DNA from: Siphonodentalium dalli
Lineage: Eukaryota; Mollusca; Scaphopoda; Gadilida; Siphonodentaliidae
Assembly: GCA_032622095.1 (NCBI GenBank)
Contig: CP136066.1
Coordinates: forward strand, 102,879,319-102,943,318
Reading direction: 5' to 3'
Length of the DNA: 64,000 bases
Shown here: positions 35,201 through 40,235 of the stretch, piece after piece
Layout: every line of letters begins with the position of its first letter
Position numbering within the stretch: the stretch's first letter is position 1
Notes under the pieces: model-generated
Database searches by the model: none
What the model was told of the DNA's origin: nothing
The model's input: the letters and a program-made list of their open reading frames with translations, nothing else
Program-made: the position numbers and the translations under genes

Positions 35201-38200
35201 TAGTCTATAGTAGTCTATAGTTTATATCAATGTTCAAACTTCATCCGATTAGGAAAATAATAAACCCGGCGCTTTATTCGTGATCCATTGTCCACATATA
35301 GGATGTTACAATAGCGACTAATTGCATGTTTAACAAAAGCCAGTGAGTAATTATTTAACAGTACTGACAAAAGACAGTTGTAATTCTGCTAAAACGTATG
35401 AAAAAAGCACGTGTTTGAATATTTAGAGTTATCGCTCCTGAACTGTTTATACTGTAAAACGTGAACAAAATGCATTTTTTAAATGTTATTGTCGATAACC
35501 TTTATTTTGGTTTCGAGTGGATAACGTTGACGTAGTTTTGGAAGACATTGTTGTTGAATTACAAGTTCCCCTTCTGCTCCATTATTATACCCACTGTGTG
35601 TTTACATAACCAAGAAGCCAGTTCTTTGTGTTTGGCCACATGTAGGAACATACCTACGTTGTCACTGAACACGAAAAATATGTTTTTACAGTACTGTAGT
35701 TGAACAGGTGCGCTTTGCACGTGCATAGCCGCGCATGGCTTTTGAAGCTATACGCCGTTAGCGATTGGGTTCTTTTGTATTTGATGTCTGTTAACGATTG
35801 GTTTCCCCGGGAATTATAATTTAATTTTAAGATTCACTTTATTTTATTTTATTGAATATTCTCACTTGCCTACGAAGTATAATTTTCCGTTTTGAATATA
35901 AATATTATATTTCTCGAGTTAGTTAATCTTTTTTTCTGTCTACAAGCTGATAGCAAATACTTACTTACCACCGCTGAAATTGAACAAAATTTGGGGTGGG
36001 CCTAAACTCGAATATACCCCTGTGCATGGAATTTGGCCAAAAGATATGGGTGAGCCTAAACACGGGCAAGGGCTTTGAGCCAGGTCAGTACGGTAGGATT
36101 AATCTTTTTTAAGTAAAGTATACTTTAAATTTATATTAGTAAAAAACAAAACATAAGAGATTTATACAGGTAAATGCATGTTAAATAATGCAGTAGAACA
36201 GCTGATCAGAGAAGACATCGGGCACGTGAGTCGTGACAGTAGGAAGAACAAGACAGTTTGCCTGGGCGCAAATCAACTCCCAACATGATAAAAAGGGAAT
36301 AAATAAACGTCGTCACTGCGTGTCTTTATTTCATTCTTGTCTCACATATTATATCATTTTGAATGTATTAGTATCTTCGAATAAAACTGCAAACAGCAGA
36401 AAATTCATAAACAGTGGGTGTCCTTGACCTGACCTGTAATGATTCTGGACACATGCATGATTGACCTCAATTTCGCGACTACGGAATATCTCTTTGATGT
36501 TTCTATTGTTGCGACAGTTCATTGCATAGTGTCTGCAAACTTCTACTAGTATTTGATGATGTCACATGGAATGATTTTAATTTAATATGAAGCCCGGGAA
36601 TGAGCATTATAAAAACTTGGAAAGCATGCATTGTCAGTGTGTTGATGGTTCTTTAAATGAGGACGCGAACTCCTGTATTTATTAAACAAAGGTTTGACAC
36701 TTTGCCCTAAGCGTTTTCATGCTTCGCCACAATGAGGCAGCGACTGGATTAATGATAGGCCTATCGCTAAAAACAACAGTACAGCCAGGCAGAGTCTCAA
36801 TTTTATGCTACTATGGAATATAGGATCTTTTTTGTATTTCATCATACATTAATTAGTTAGGTCAAACACTTCGTCAACATTCACGGCAAAAATAATAAGA
36901 CTGATGAAGTTTTTATAATCCACGTTCCCAAATACTACTTTTGGATTAAAATGAACCAATGTTATATCCCCCCCTGCTGGGAATTCCGCTTAGTCACATG
37001 TCCCAGTGGGGAATCCCCAAATCATAGTCTGTAATGAAGCAACTGATTGCAAATAATTTTAATCAAAGAAATGCATATGGGGCTCACGTTGGAAAAGCAC
37101 TGGTTAAAGACTTATTTTTCATGTCTGGTGGTCGTTCATAACGGGTATATTTTGTCATTTTTTCCACAAATCGCCAACCACTGGTTGTGTTTGACAGGTG
37201 GTCGCTCACGGCAGGTCATTTATATAGTAAAACCAGTCCGTACAAAGCCAATCCGGTCGTTAAAGCGAGGTGGTCGCTCTTGGCAGTGGTCGCCCAAAGC
37301 AGGTTTCACTGTATTGTATTCATTTTCATATTTTGTATTTGTGATGAGCAAACCAAATAAAGCTTGGTAATGTTTACACTGTTTCTTGATTAAAGTTTTT
37401 TTTTTTATAAACAATTTGTTTGCAAAGTGAAGCAAATTAAAACATAGAATAAAATTGAATTATATTCATCTCTCAGGTCCATACCAAGTCAACAAAACAG
37501 TGTATCCTCTTCTACTATCTATGGAAAAAAGCTTGTCCTGACGATTATAAACGGCTGCGGATAATCCGGCGGAAAAAACAAAACGAAGAACTATACAACC
37601 TTCGGTCACAGTCAAACCAGAATGAGGCCCATCCTCATCAGCAGGAACTGGAATCTGATTCTGAGAGCTCAATCGACAGATCTGATGATACAACGGTAAG
37701 ATTGCAATGCTTTGCTCTGTTACTTGCCAAATATGCGAAATTCAAAATAGTTCTCATTTTGCAAAATATCTGTTAAATTGTTTCAAAACATTTTTGTAAG
37801 TGCAGCGATAGATCTGTCTTGAAATTAGTGTTACAGTAATGCCCAAAGTAATTGACCCCTTAACCACAGCAGAATTATTGGTAATTTTTCAGGATTTTGT
37901 CGGAAATATGTCTTGTTGCCATTCATCGGAAAGCTCTCACCAGAGCTTTCCGATGAATGGCAACAAGCCATATTTCCGACTAAATCCTGAAAAATTACCA
38001 ATAATTCTGCTGTGGTTAAGGGGTCAATTACTTTGGGCATTACTGTACAATAGCAAGCCATATTGTGATAATGGTTCTGGCATCGTTAAGAAGGTTTTCC
38101 ACATTCAAAATTAGTCACATGACCTCATTAAAGTAAGAAACTCTTTGAACAACTAGCCTCAGAAGAGTAATAGACTACTCATAAATTAAATTTTGAATCC

Positions 38201-39474
38201 AGGAAAGTTTTGAAATTTTAAAATACTGTCACCAGGCCAGGAAAAGTTAAAGACATATTATGGACTTGTTCGGGTGTGTGAAACTGATAAATTAGTACTC
38301 AGGTACTATGCCAACTGGATGAATGTAGCTCTCTACTAACATCGCCGAAAATCTCAAGCAAATTTACTCAACACTCCATATAAAACATTGTCTGAACTAC
38401 GTGCAATTGTAAATATTTACCTCTCAATTCGGGACGCAACTATCGGCGATAACTAACGTAAATGATTTCGCCACCGAGAGTCATTGCATTTAATTAATAT
38501 ATAAGAATGACGATGTGTGTTGTCAATTTGGATATAATATTTGTAAAAAATAACTACTTTGAGCAAGATTATTATTCATTTATATATGATCACCCTACCG
38601 GAGTATTTCACATCACTTTAAGGAAAAGGGCACCTTTTTAACCTAACTTTATATTAGTCAAGTTTTTTTGAATGCGAATAAAAAAAAAGAAGAAGCCATC
38701 TTCGATGCTCAACCCTTGTTTTATTTCTGAAAATCTTTGACTTTTATGGAATTATATCTTTGGATAGGTGTATGAACCTTTTTTGTTGTTATTTGTCATA
38801 CGCCATCATTACCAGATGTCAAGTAAGGAATGGATGTGGTAAAATTTACTATATTGTGTGTTTAAGAGATATGATATCTCCATGGCAACATACTTAAAAA
38901 TTTATCCAGGGTTCCAGACCTCCCCTTACAACAACATACAAAAGATATAAATTCAAACACTGTAGGAGTTTATTTGGGCTGTTTACATATATGTTGAGTA
39001 GTGTCCTGGAAACCATGTTTTCCCAAAACGCTAAGATGACAGTAATGAATAAATTATATTTATCCATGTTGTCAGCCTGATTAAAAAAAATTTTTGCTAA
39101 GGGTGATGTCTTCCACCTAAACAAAAATATTGCCTTGGCATTTTCTCTTAATTCCCAGGCTTGCGATTCTAACAGATATATTCTAACAGATAAAGTTATA
39201 ATAGTCTACTCACAAATCTAATTATGAAGATTTGGTTTTTCAAGTTGCGTACGCTTGTCTGGAATCCTGGAAAGTTTTGGAATACATTAGAATCTTAATA
39301 AACAGTAAAGGGATCATATAAAATCTAGCTCTTTGCACATCTTTAATTTCTTAAACTTATTTATCATCTACATGACTAATATTGTAGGAGAAGGAAGAGG
39401 ATGACACAGATCGACCTAGTTCCGTGTCTCCAGTCACAATCACATACGGCTGTCCTTATCCCGGGTGCTCTTCT
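2183..39474 (+). CDS. ELM2-SANT / C2H2 zinc finger corepressor scaffold, TRERF1/ZNF541/MIDEAS family (partial, 14 exons)
   Basis: Fourteen exons flanked by AG/GT sites join without a stop: 2183-2291, 3685-4182, 5847-5981, 9727-9927, 15181-15450, 17004-18612, 22429-22528, 25258-25307, 27741-27827, 28838-28941, 31874-31949, 32653-32741, 37477-37695, 39388-39474. The lengths sum to 1,211 codons plus one leading nucleotide, and every split codon resolves. Domain order: C2H2 finger (residues 11-31), low-complexity linkers, conserved Pro-rich block before ELM2, ELM2 (about 974-1075), SANT (about 1080-1135), acidic tail, and the first Cys pair of a second finger. In vertebrates this order is found in TRERF1, ZNF541 and MIDEAS; their ELM2-SANT segment binds HDAC1/2 in nuclear deacetylase complexes. 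The start codon and first exons lie upstream, and the C-terminal finger continues beyond 39474. Family assignment is confident; which paralogue it represents is not decidable here. Small unseen exons in the larger introns cannot be excluded. Confidence 0.9.
2292..3684. other. Intron A-B: dispersed repeat, otherwise unremarkable
   Basis: A decayed dispersed repeat runs from about 2340 to 2610 ('atatctcagcc...gaatgaaatttggtat...gcctttcaaaag', 'gttatccttctttatttatctgg'). A GGCCTTATA-type MITE end is at about 3450-3472. Frames open on both strands at 2900-3185 have no family signature. Confidence 0.5.
3685..4182 (+). CDS. Exon B: SGKPL/V pentapeptide-repeat and Gln-rich segment
   Basis: Acceptor tgctattgcag and donor gttagt; 498 bases, phase 0 at both ends, 166 codons. 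It starts DEEGKKGKK, then carries about eight tandem S-G-K-P-(L/V) pentapeptides that degrade into GKH, AKH and EKH variants (residues about 50-85 of the joined product). A Gln/His/Leu segment follows with a repeated S/L-Q-T/S-V-H/Q-I/L-L motif. The frame is open upstream to 3508, but the acceptor and the run of A/T before it favour the internal start. No known domain; it is probably a disordered linker. The 15-base DNA repeat makes repeat-number polymorphism likely. Confidence 0.8.
4183..5846. other. Intron B-C: short repeats and a dispersed element
   Basis: 4490-4575 has four 'gattctcgtaaa'-like iterations, echoed at 19908-19962. 4770-4850 has a direct repeat of 'gtagtaagttaaatatttt'. 5150-5520 is a decayed dispersed CCGTCC-family relative ('gagttatccttcattgtttatctgg', 'gagttatggccccttagtttgtc'). 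No coding potential is supported. Confidence 0.5.
5847..5981 (+). CDS. Exon C: Gln-rich linker
   Basis: Acceptor tttttttcag and donor gtacat; 135 bases, phase 0 both ends, 45 codons. It begins VEIIERCSPKLQQNQLSQQ and ends with a Gln/Leu-rich heptad-like stretch containing QQQQQ. This could be a coiled coil or a prion-like Q-rich segment. There is no catalytic or binding signature. It is supported by strong splice sites, matching phase and compositional continuity with exon D. Confidence 0.85.
6655..6860. mobile_element. Degraded copy of the 21653-21906 foldback element
   Basis: Shares 'gtcatttgcagaatgaggtc', 'ggtgaatttagtgacgcta', 'cccacatagcgggctagc' and 'accctctggggac' with the foldback at 21653-21906. 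The second arm is strongly diverged and the terminal segment is missing. Confidence 0.75.
6920..7030. mobile_element. Terminal part of a GGCC-ended MITE (left-facing end)
   Basis: Starts AGGCCACATTAACTTAAT and continues GTTTCTCAGGCACCGCCGCC, then CCCTTAAAAATCCGCCGCT. The same terminal sequence appears inverted at about 10870-10952, and related ends occur at 15849, 16760, 19200 and 20357. Confidence 0.7.
7168..7457. mobile_element. Small MITE with CAATACGRTAGGGGAACAC inverted ends
   Basis: 'caatacgataggggaacac' (7171-7189) is matched inverted by 'gtgttcccctaccgtattg' (7436-7454), with one mismatch over 19 bases. The interior is AT-rich and non-coding. I could not define a clean target duplication. 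Confidence 0.65.
8854..9008 (+). repeat. CpG-rich 22-bp minisatellite, about 7 copies
   Basis: Tandem copies of ACGGCAAGTACACCGCGGCCGA with a few substitutions (ccgcggacg, ccgcggctg, ccgcgaccg). It is strikingly GC/CpG rich in an AT-rich intron and contains repeated CCGCGG. It is followed by 'tagtttagtttagttaggtttag' and a partial unit at 9040-9090. Confidence 0.9.
9456..9668. mobile_element. Palindromic mariner-type MITE, copy 1 (CAGTAATGCCC ends)
   Basis: A near-perfect ~213-bp hairpin. It begins CAGTAATGCCCT, ends AGGGCATTACTG, and the arms (about 100 bases each) carry 'cttaaccacagcagaattat'. TA follows on the right; the left flank is TG, a likely mutated TA. Same family as 37834-38045 and the half copy at 34446-34566. 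Confidence 0.85.
9727..9927 (+). CDS. Exon D: polyglutamine-rich exon with a duplicated donor site
   Basis: Acceptor ctgctcacag and donor gtaaaa; 201 bases, phase 0 both ends, 67 codons. About half the residues are Gln, in QQQ/QQLQ patterns compatible with a coiled coil. A 27-base direct duplication of the exon end and donor provides a second gtaaaa at 9955. Its use would add nine in-frame residues (VKLKKIPEQ). A palindromic MITE ends 59 bases before the exon start. Confidence 0.85.
10240..10952. mobile_element. GGCC-ended MITE fragment, right-facing end
   Basis: The terminal segment (about 10870-10952) is the inverted counterpart of 6920-6985 ('taagggggcggcg', 'ctgagaaac'). Internal 'caggcaggcgg...atttttttatggcc...gacaggtttttat' at 10256-10375 matches the interior of the element at 19200-20357. 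Confidence 0.6.
11111..11260 (+). pseudogene. hAT transposase N-terminal BED zinc finger remnant, frameshifted
   Basis: Starting at ATG 11111 the frame reads MAEHDEQTSPVWKYFSKKDKK, the opening of a BED finger. One base out of frame it continues KCAACNICRKEF (the cysteine pair). A small indel near 11175 therefore breaks the domain. No catalytic core of a hAT transposase is visible downstream within the element. Confidence 0.75.
11601..12849. mobile_element. Nested second hAT element
   Basis: Inverted ends TAGAGCTGGGACGGTTATG and CATAACCGTCCCAGCTCTA are flanked by a perfect 8-bp duplication GTTAATAG (11593-11600 and 12850-12857). Subterminal 'gaccggttatgaacgg' and 'ggttaaccggttaaccgc' repeats follow. 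It is inserted inside the 10989-14746 element. On the minus strand, about 12156-12225, an acidic frame ending DSDDDLEFDGFDDDGLVVF then stop may be the C-terminal tail of a lost ORF. Confidence 0.92.
13740..14642. mobile_element. Dispersed CCGTCC element with internal ~170-bp tandem repeats
   Basis: Ends ATACGCCCTTT (13743) and AAAGGGCGTAT (14628) form an inverted repeat. A (GTCC)n microsatellite occupies about 13781-13860. Four tandem ~170-bp copies follow, each with 'ataactccagtttggattat', 'gaaccaaagttggtatgtg' and 'gttacggccctttttcgac'. This repeat style is widespread in bivalve genomes (general knowledge). No coding region. Confidence 0.8.
15181..15450 (+). CDS. Exon E: internal ~22-residue repeats (SHQDVVRLTPV...)
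   Basis: Acceptor tatattttatag and donor gtgagc; 270 bases, phase 0 both ends, 90 codons. It opens VQQLQSVQ, echoing the start of exon D (VQQLRQQQ). It then has three copies of a ~22-residue unit around SQLQ-V/I-S/N-HQD-V/I-VRLTPV, and ends TTTTDQQDIFQRL. No recognised domain; likely a disordered interaction region. The similarity of the starts of exons D and E suggests origin by exon duplication (inference). Confidence 0.85.
15451..17003. other. Intron E-F: MITE and decayed dispersed repeat
   Basis: 15630-15780 holds a weak dispersed-repeat relic ('ttttctgagttatggtcc'), then the MITE at 15849-16760, then at 16795-16960 another relic ('atatctcagccatgggttat...gaatgaaatttggtatgg'). Nothing coding is supported. 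Confidence 0.5.
15849..16760. mobile_element. GGCC-ended MITE with ~35-bp inverted ends
   Basis: The left end AGGCCAAAAAAAAAAAAGG followed by TTTTGGTTCTCAGGCA is matched inverted by TGCCCGAGAACCAAAAC followed by TTTTTTTTGTTGGCCT. The 912-bp interior is non-coding. The flanks (tta / tat) suggest a short TA-type duplication, but this is not clean. Confidence 0.75.
17004..18612 (+). CDS. Exon F: large Ser/Pro/Arg-rich exon with conserved pre-ELM2 block
   Basis: Acceptor ttttttttag and donor gtaaga; 1,609 bases, entering in phase 0 and leaving in phase 1. It encodes about 536 residues. The first part is Gln/Pro rich (QSQPPPIQHQQQFPPP), the middle has Ser runs (SSSSLPQSSSF), then a basic stretch (TIRKRRYSCDTETKR, a possible nuclear localisation signal), arginine-serine repeats (MRSKS), and a C-terminal block with FKFKRKHRPAPLFIPPY and PPPYTPPPMLSPMRSGSGLF. 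That last block resembles the conserved segment preceding ELM2 in TRERF1/MIDEAS proteins (family knowledge). The frame stays open 46 bases past the donor, but the next exon joins only from phase 1. Confidence 0.92.
19086..20977. mobile_element. piggyBac-like element, 1.9 kb, non-autonomous
   Basis: TTAA at 19082-19085 and 20978-20981 flank inverted ends CCCTTTGAACCC and GGGTTCAAAGGG. A striking subterminal palindrome CTGGCCGCAAAAGCGGCCAG is followed by its inverted variant at 19141-19162. It contains a nested GGCC-ended MITE (19200-20357). The interior is non-coding. Confidence 0.85.
19200..20357. mobile_element. GGCC-ended MITE nested in the piggyBac-like element
   Basis: AGGCCACACAAAAAAAATAT followed by TGTGTTTCTCAAGT is matched inverted by ACTTGAGAAACATATTTTT followed by TTTTGTGTGTGGCCT. 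The interior has 'ggcaggcaggcag' and 'accggcaggcaggttta', which match 10256-10375. A decayed 'gattctcgtaatgattctcgtg' cluster at 19908-19962 is echoed at 4490-4575. Confidence 0.8.
21653..21906. mobile_element. Long foldback (hairpin) element, 254 bp
   Basis: CAAGCCTTGAAATAGTGTGT at the left is matched by ACACACTATTTCAAGGCTTG at the right. Each arm is itself a smaller inverted repeat of 'gcagaatgaggt...cccagagggtgaatttagtgacgctacccc' around 'acatagcgggttagcatcac'. The result is a palindrome of palindromes. A decayed copy is at 6655-6860. Confidence 0.85.
22429..22528 (+). CDS. Exon G: pre-ELM2 segment
   Basis: 100 bases between acceptor ttttttag and donor gtgagt, from phase 1 to phase 2. A second AG four bases downstream (ggcag) would give an immediate stop, which fixes the acceptor. 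It encodes GSFGLGIPTSIEEVIVTTEP followed by FIHEEPPPETDVQP, acidic and proline rich, leading into ELM2. Confidence 0.85.
22529..25257. other. Intron G-H: dispersed repeat relics and a hAT-like MITE
   Basis: 22850-23000 and 23990-24170 are related relics ('gaacaaacatcaaccaattt', 'gagttcgaaaaccagatttgtccgat'). 23030-23110 has a GC-rich tract followed by poly-T. The element at 24284-24943 is listed separately. No gene is supported. Confidence 0.5.
24284..24943. mobile_element. hAT-like MITE with CAGGGTTTCCGCTA ends
   Basis: CAGGGTTTCCGCTA and TAGCGGAAAGCCTG are inverted with one mismatch, flanked by the direct repeat GATACAC (24277-24283 and 24944-24950). Seven bases match; the usual eighth differs. 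The 660-bp interior has open frames but no recognised transposase motif. Confidence 0.75.
25258..25307 (+). CDS. Exon H: start of ELM2 domain
   Basis: 50 bases between acceptor tatctttcag and donor gtgagt, phase 2 to phase 1. It encodes HINIGTQFQAALPPYN. INIG-x-x-FQA-x-(L/I)-P is the canonical opening of ELM2 domains (MTA, RCOR, TRERF1 and relatives). ELM2 with SANT forms the HDAC1/2-binding platform. Confidence 0.9.
25770..26545. mobile_element. Dispersed CCGTCC element
   Basis: Starts near 'accataccatgtatggtaaac' and has a CCGTCC/CTGTCC microsatellite (25833-25890). Two ~165-bp tandem units follow with 'cgataactcaaacatttttt', 'cagatcgagttcgaatatgg' and 'gagttatggccctttttcgac'. Same style as 13740-14642. 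Confidence 0.75.
27424..27678. mobile_element. piggyBac-like MITE, copy 2
   Basis: TTAA at 27420-27423 and 27679-27682, inverted ends CCCTTCCATGAC and GTCATGAAAGGG. Internal 'gcgagtctcccat' and 'tatataagagaatgca' inverted repeats match copy 1 at 1868-2130 along the whole length. Confidence 0.85.
27741..27827 (+). CDS. Exon I: ELM2 domain, middle
   Basis: 87 bases between acceptor ttctttgcag and donor gtgagt, phase 1 to phase 1. It encodes PNKLAAHRTVGKEDLLWESS followed by VMTDITDED. The L-W hydrophobic pair followed by an acidic linker is typical of the ELM2 middle in this family. A TTAA MITE ends 62 bases before the acceptor's exon start. Confidence 0.88.
27828..28837. other. Intron I-J
   Basis: 27830-28560 shows no gene. 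'taatagaccattccaatgta' at 28543-28562 repeats the sequence just left of the palindromic MITE at 9430-9455. The degenerate exon J copies lie at 28635-28795. Confidence 0.5.
28635..28795 (+). pseudogene. Two degenerate tandem copies of the ELM2 exon J
   Basis: Copy 1 (about 28637-28697): 'tatccgggttttgcttgttc' aligns to exon J 'tatcaggattttgcttgctc' and reads FACSNAF...VES. Copy 2 (about 28722-28788) reads FCLSNDAISNGLLNNEYAPI against exon J FACSSAIKGNGCNVEYAL. Neither has the full exon or a good donor. They look like decayed exon duplicates. Confidence 0.65.
28838..28941 (+). CDS. Exon J: ELM2 domain, C-terminal helices
   Basis: 104 bases between acceptor ctattttag and donor gtaagt, phase 1 to phase 0. 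It encodes VQCYQDFACSSAIKGNGCNV followed by EYALHLLYIAKGNIA, matching the ELM2 pattern of ACSSA, N-x-E-x-A-L-x-L-L and G-x-I. Other AGs at 28805 and 28807 were considered. AG at 28837 gives the correct phase and the best domain continuity; 28807 also keeps phase and would add ten residues (AMMNYAPSIL). The upstream intron carries degenerate copies of this exon. Confidence 0.85.
29045..31270. mobile_element. Dispersed repeat interrupted by the third hAT element
   Basis: Left part 29045-29443 begins 'gggggtatatagtggagccc' with 'ccgtccgtacgaacg' and 'gagttatgaccctttttccgac'. It resumes at 30922 after the hAT element and decays by about 31270 ('ttgtttatcagatcccagtg'). Confidence 0.65.
29444..30913. 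mobile_element. Third hAT element, 1.47 kb
   Basis: Inverted ends TAGTGTTGAAACGATTA and TAATCGTTTCAACACTA, with a perfect 8-bp duplication GTTTTCCT (29436-29443 and 30914-30921). Subterminal repeats are of GGAATCGACTAGTCG type. It is inserted inside a CCGTCC-type dispersed repeat. The interior is non-coding. Confidence 0.93.
31874..31949 (+). CDS. Exon K: end of ELM2 / ELM2-SANT linker
   Basis: 76 bases between acceptor tatatttcag and donor gtgagt, phase 0 to phase 1. It encodes DALLMLMNTNPKLPKSHCLL followed by TYEYQ. The D/A-A-L-x-x-L-L ending of ELM2 is visible. The following P-x-x-H-x-L-x-x-Y-x-Y-x stretch is the usual linker just before the SANT tryptophan. Confidence 0.9.
31950..32652. 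other. Intron K-L: decayed dispersed repeat
   Basis: 32030-32600 is a degenerate relative of the dispersed family ('gtttataacatcag', 'gatatttggtatgcag', 'aacttgaaccgatttcattaat...tatttggtataggg'). No gene is supported. Confidence 0.5.
32653..32741 (+). CDS. Exon L: SANT domain, helices 1-2
   Basis: 89 bases between acceptor ttaattttcag and donor gtttgt, phase 1 to phase 0. It encodes EKENWTVSEIESFQQALHKH followed by DKDFFAVSRE. W-T-x-x-E-x-x-x-F-x-x-A-L-x-x-x-x-K-D-F is the SANT signature of HDAC-associated corepressors. Confidence 0.92.
33835..34165. repeat. Two tandem 'CCAAGATGGCTGCC' repeat units
   Basis: 'gatcacgtgatat...ccaagatggctgccaaattgatgaaaatatc' at 33855-33930 recurs as 'ggtcacgtggtat...ccaagatggctgctaaattgacaaaaatatc' at 34062-34132. 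Each is followed by a similar 'ttcatttcacaaagaggtacc' or 'gagctcataaagaagtgc' segment. Non-coding. Confidence 0.7.
34446..34566. mobile_element. Half copy of the CAGTAATGCCC palindromic MITE
   Basis: Contains only the right arm: 'gagctttccgatgaatggca', 'agccatatttccgactgaat', 'ttctgctgtggttaagga' and a diverged end 'gagcattactg' followed by TA. The left arm is absent. Confidence 0.85.
34683..37311. mobile_element. Tc1/mariner-type element with CAGTGAAACCTG ends, 2.6 kb, non-autonomous
   Basis: TA at 34681-34682 and 37312-37313 flank CAGTGAAACCTG and CAGGTTTCACTG. Subterminal GGTGGTCG repeats face inward at both ends (34732 and 37195-37290). TA duplication with CAGTGAAACC ends fits the pogo/Tc1-mariner group. 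No transposase frame is left. It holds the nested element 34851-36093. Confidence 0.85.
34851..36093. mobile_element. Nested TA-flanked element with CCGTACTGACC ends
   Basis: CCGTACTGACC and GGTCAGTACGG are inverted, flanked by TA at 34849-34850 and 36094-36095. Subterminal 'gcgtttaggcccagggggcc' and 'gagcctaaacacgggcaag' face each other. The 1.24-kb interior is non-coding. Confidence 0.82.
37477..37695 (+). CDS. Exon M: SANT helix 3 and acidic/basic tail
   Basis: 219 bases between acceptor catctctcag and donor gtaaga, phase 0 both ends, 73 codons. It opens VHTKSTKQCILFYYLWKK, the last SANT helix (K-T/S-x-x-Q-C-x-x-F-Y-Y-x-W-K-K). Then come CPDDYKRLRIIRRKKQNEEL, basic, and a Ser/Asp/Glu-rich stretch SDSESSIDRSDDTT that looks like a casein-kinase-2-type acidic tail. 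Confidence 0.92.
37696..39387. other. Intron M-N
   Basis: After the palindromic MITE, 38050-39387 is plain intron with no supported gene. 38161-38230 and 39190-39300 share a 'gtaatagactactcataaat...aatcctggaaagttttg' segment, an old direct repeat. Confidence 0.5.
37834..38045. mobile_element. Palindromic mariner-type MITE, copy 2
   Basis: TA (37832-37833) CAGTAATGCCC ... GGGCATTACTG TA (38046-38047). The arms are about 100 bases, nearly perfect inverted copies, with a minimal loop at about 37943. It can form a ~100-bp hairpin. Confidence 0.92.
39388..39474 (+). CDS. Exon N: acidic linker and first half of a second C2H2 finger
   Basis: 87 bases between acceptor attgtag and donor gtaagt, phase 0 both ends. 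It encodes EKEEDDTDRPSSVSPVTITY followed by GCPYPGCSS. C-P-Y-P-G-C (C-x4-C) is a zinc-finger cysteine pair, cut by an intron before the histidines. No exon supplying the His pair is visible before the satellite array, so it should lie past the window end, with the array inside the intron. Confidence 0.82.
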
Positions 39475-39984
39475 GTAAGTTCTACACTTAATATATCATT
39501 TTCACAAAAAGCATTGTTAAGGATGCAAACAACACCGCTTGATCTCACGAGTTGAAAGATATATGTTATAGGTGGGACAAATATTTAATTAGAAGCTCTG
39601 CATACCATAACACAATGTAAAAGTTATAAGTGTATTCGAATCCACGTTTTTTCGCGGATGGTAGACCACCAAGACATAATCCACATGTGATGATTCAAAC
39701 ACCGAGAACAGGCCAAGAATAGACCAACAACATGTTCTCGGGTTAGGATGTTCGTTCCACAGTTATTGGGGAGTGAAAATCCAAACCTGCGAAGTTGACA
39801 ACAGTGTTCCCGGCAAATTATCACTGTTCAAATCGTCAGGAACCTGTTCGCAGTGTTAAATCTTGAGAACAACAAGAATGCAGATTCAAATACACTAGGC
39901 TAGATCCCCAGTGCAAACACTAGTGTCTTAAAGGTTTCTTTTTACATTTTTTTATTGTCGGGCCTCGAGTATTTTCTAATGAAT
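39475..39984. other. Intron between exon N and the satellite array
   Basis: No gene is supported. 'gtgtattcgaatc' (39630-39642) and 'gattcaaatacac' (39882-39894) are inverted, possibly the ends of a ~265-bp MITE; the support is weak. Confidence 0.4.
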
Positions 39985-40235
39985 TTCTCCACCCATTGCA
40001 GACTGTTCTTATGGACATATTTGTAAGAAACAGAGATAAAATAACCTTATCTAGGGAAACAAGTCAACAACTCATTGAAAACTGTCTCTCACCAGATAAT
40101 ACACATAACTCTTATTATGATGCCTTGACAATTGCAGATTATTGCTACAATTTAGAGGGCTGAACATCTCCTTAACTTATCCACACATTCCAGTCTGTTT
40201 CAAGGCTACACTTCATTTGCCCATTGCAGATTATT
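39985..40235 (+). repeat. Diverged edge unit of the satellite array
   Basis: Reads through the unit in order: CCATTGCAG-ACTGTTC, 'catatttgtaagaaac', 'agataaaataacc', 'attgaaaactgtctctcacc', 'agggctgaacatctcc', 'cagtctgtttcaaggctac', 'cccattgcagattatt'. It has substitutions and an internal deletion of the 'gaccacggcaatactc' part. It is the most diverged unit, as expected at an array edge. Confidence 0.85.

Larger units (their letters stand above)
32742..37476. other. Intron L-M
   Basis: Besides the listed elements, 32760-33830 contains 'atcccaactctcgggagtac' and 'ctactcccaggag' iterations at 33066-33130 and otherwise plain AT-rich intron. No gene is supported. Confidence 0.5.
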
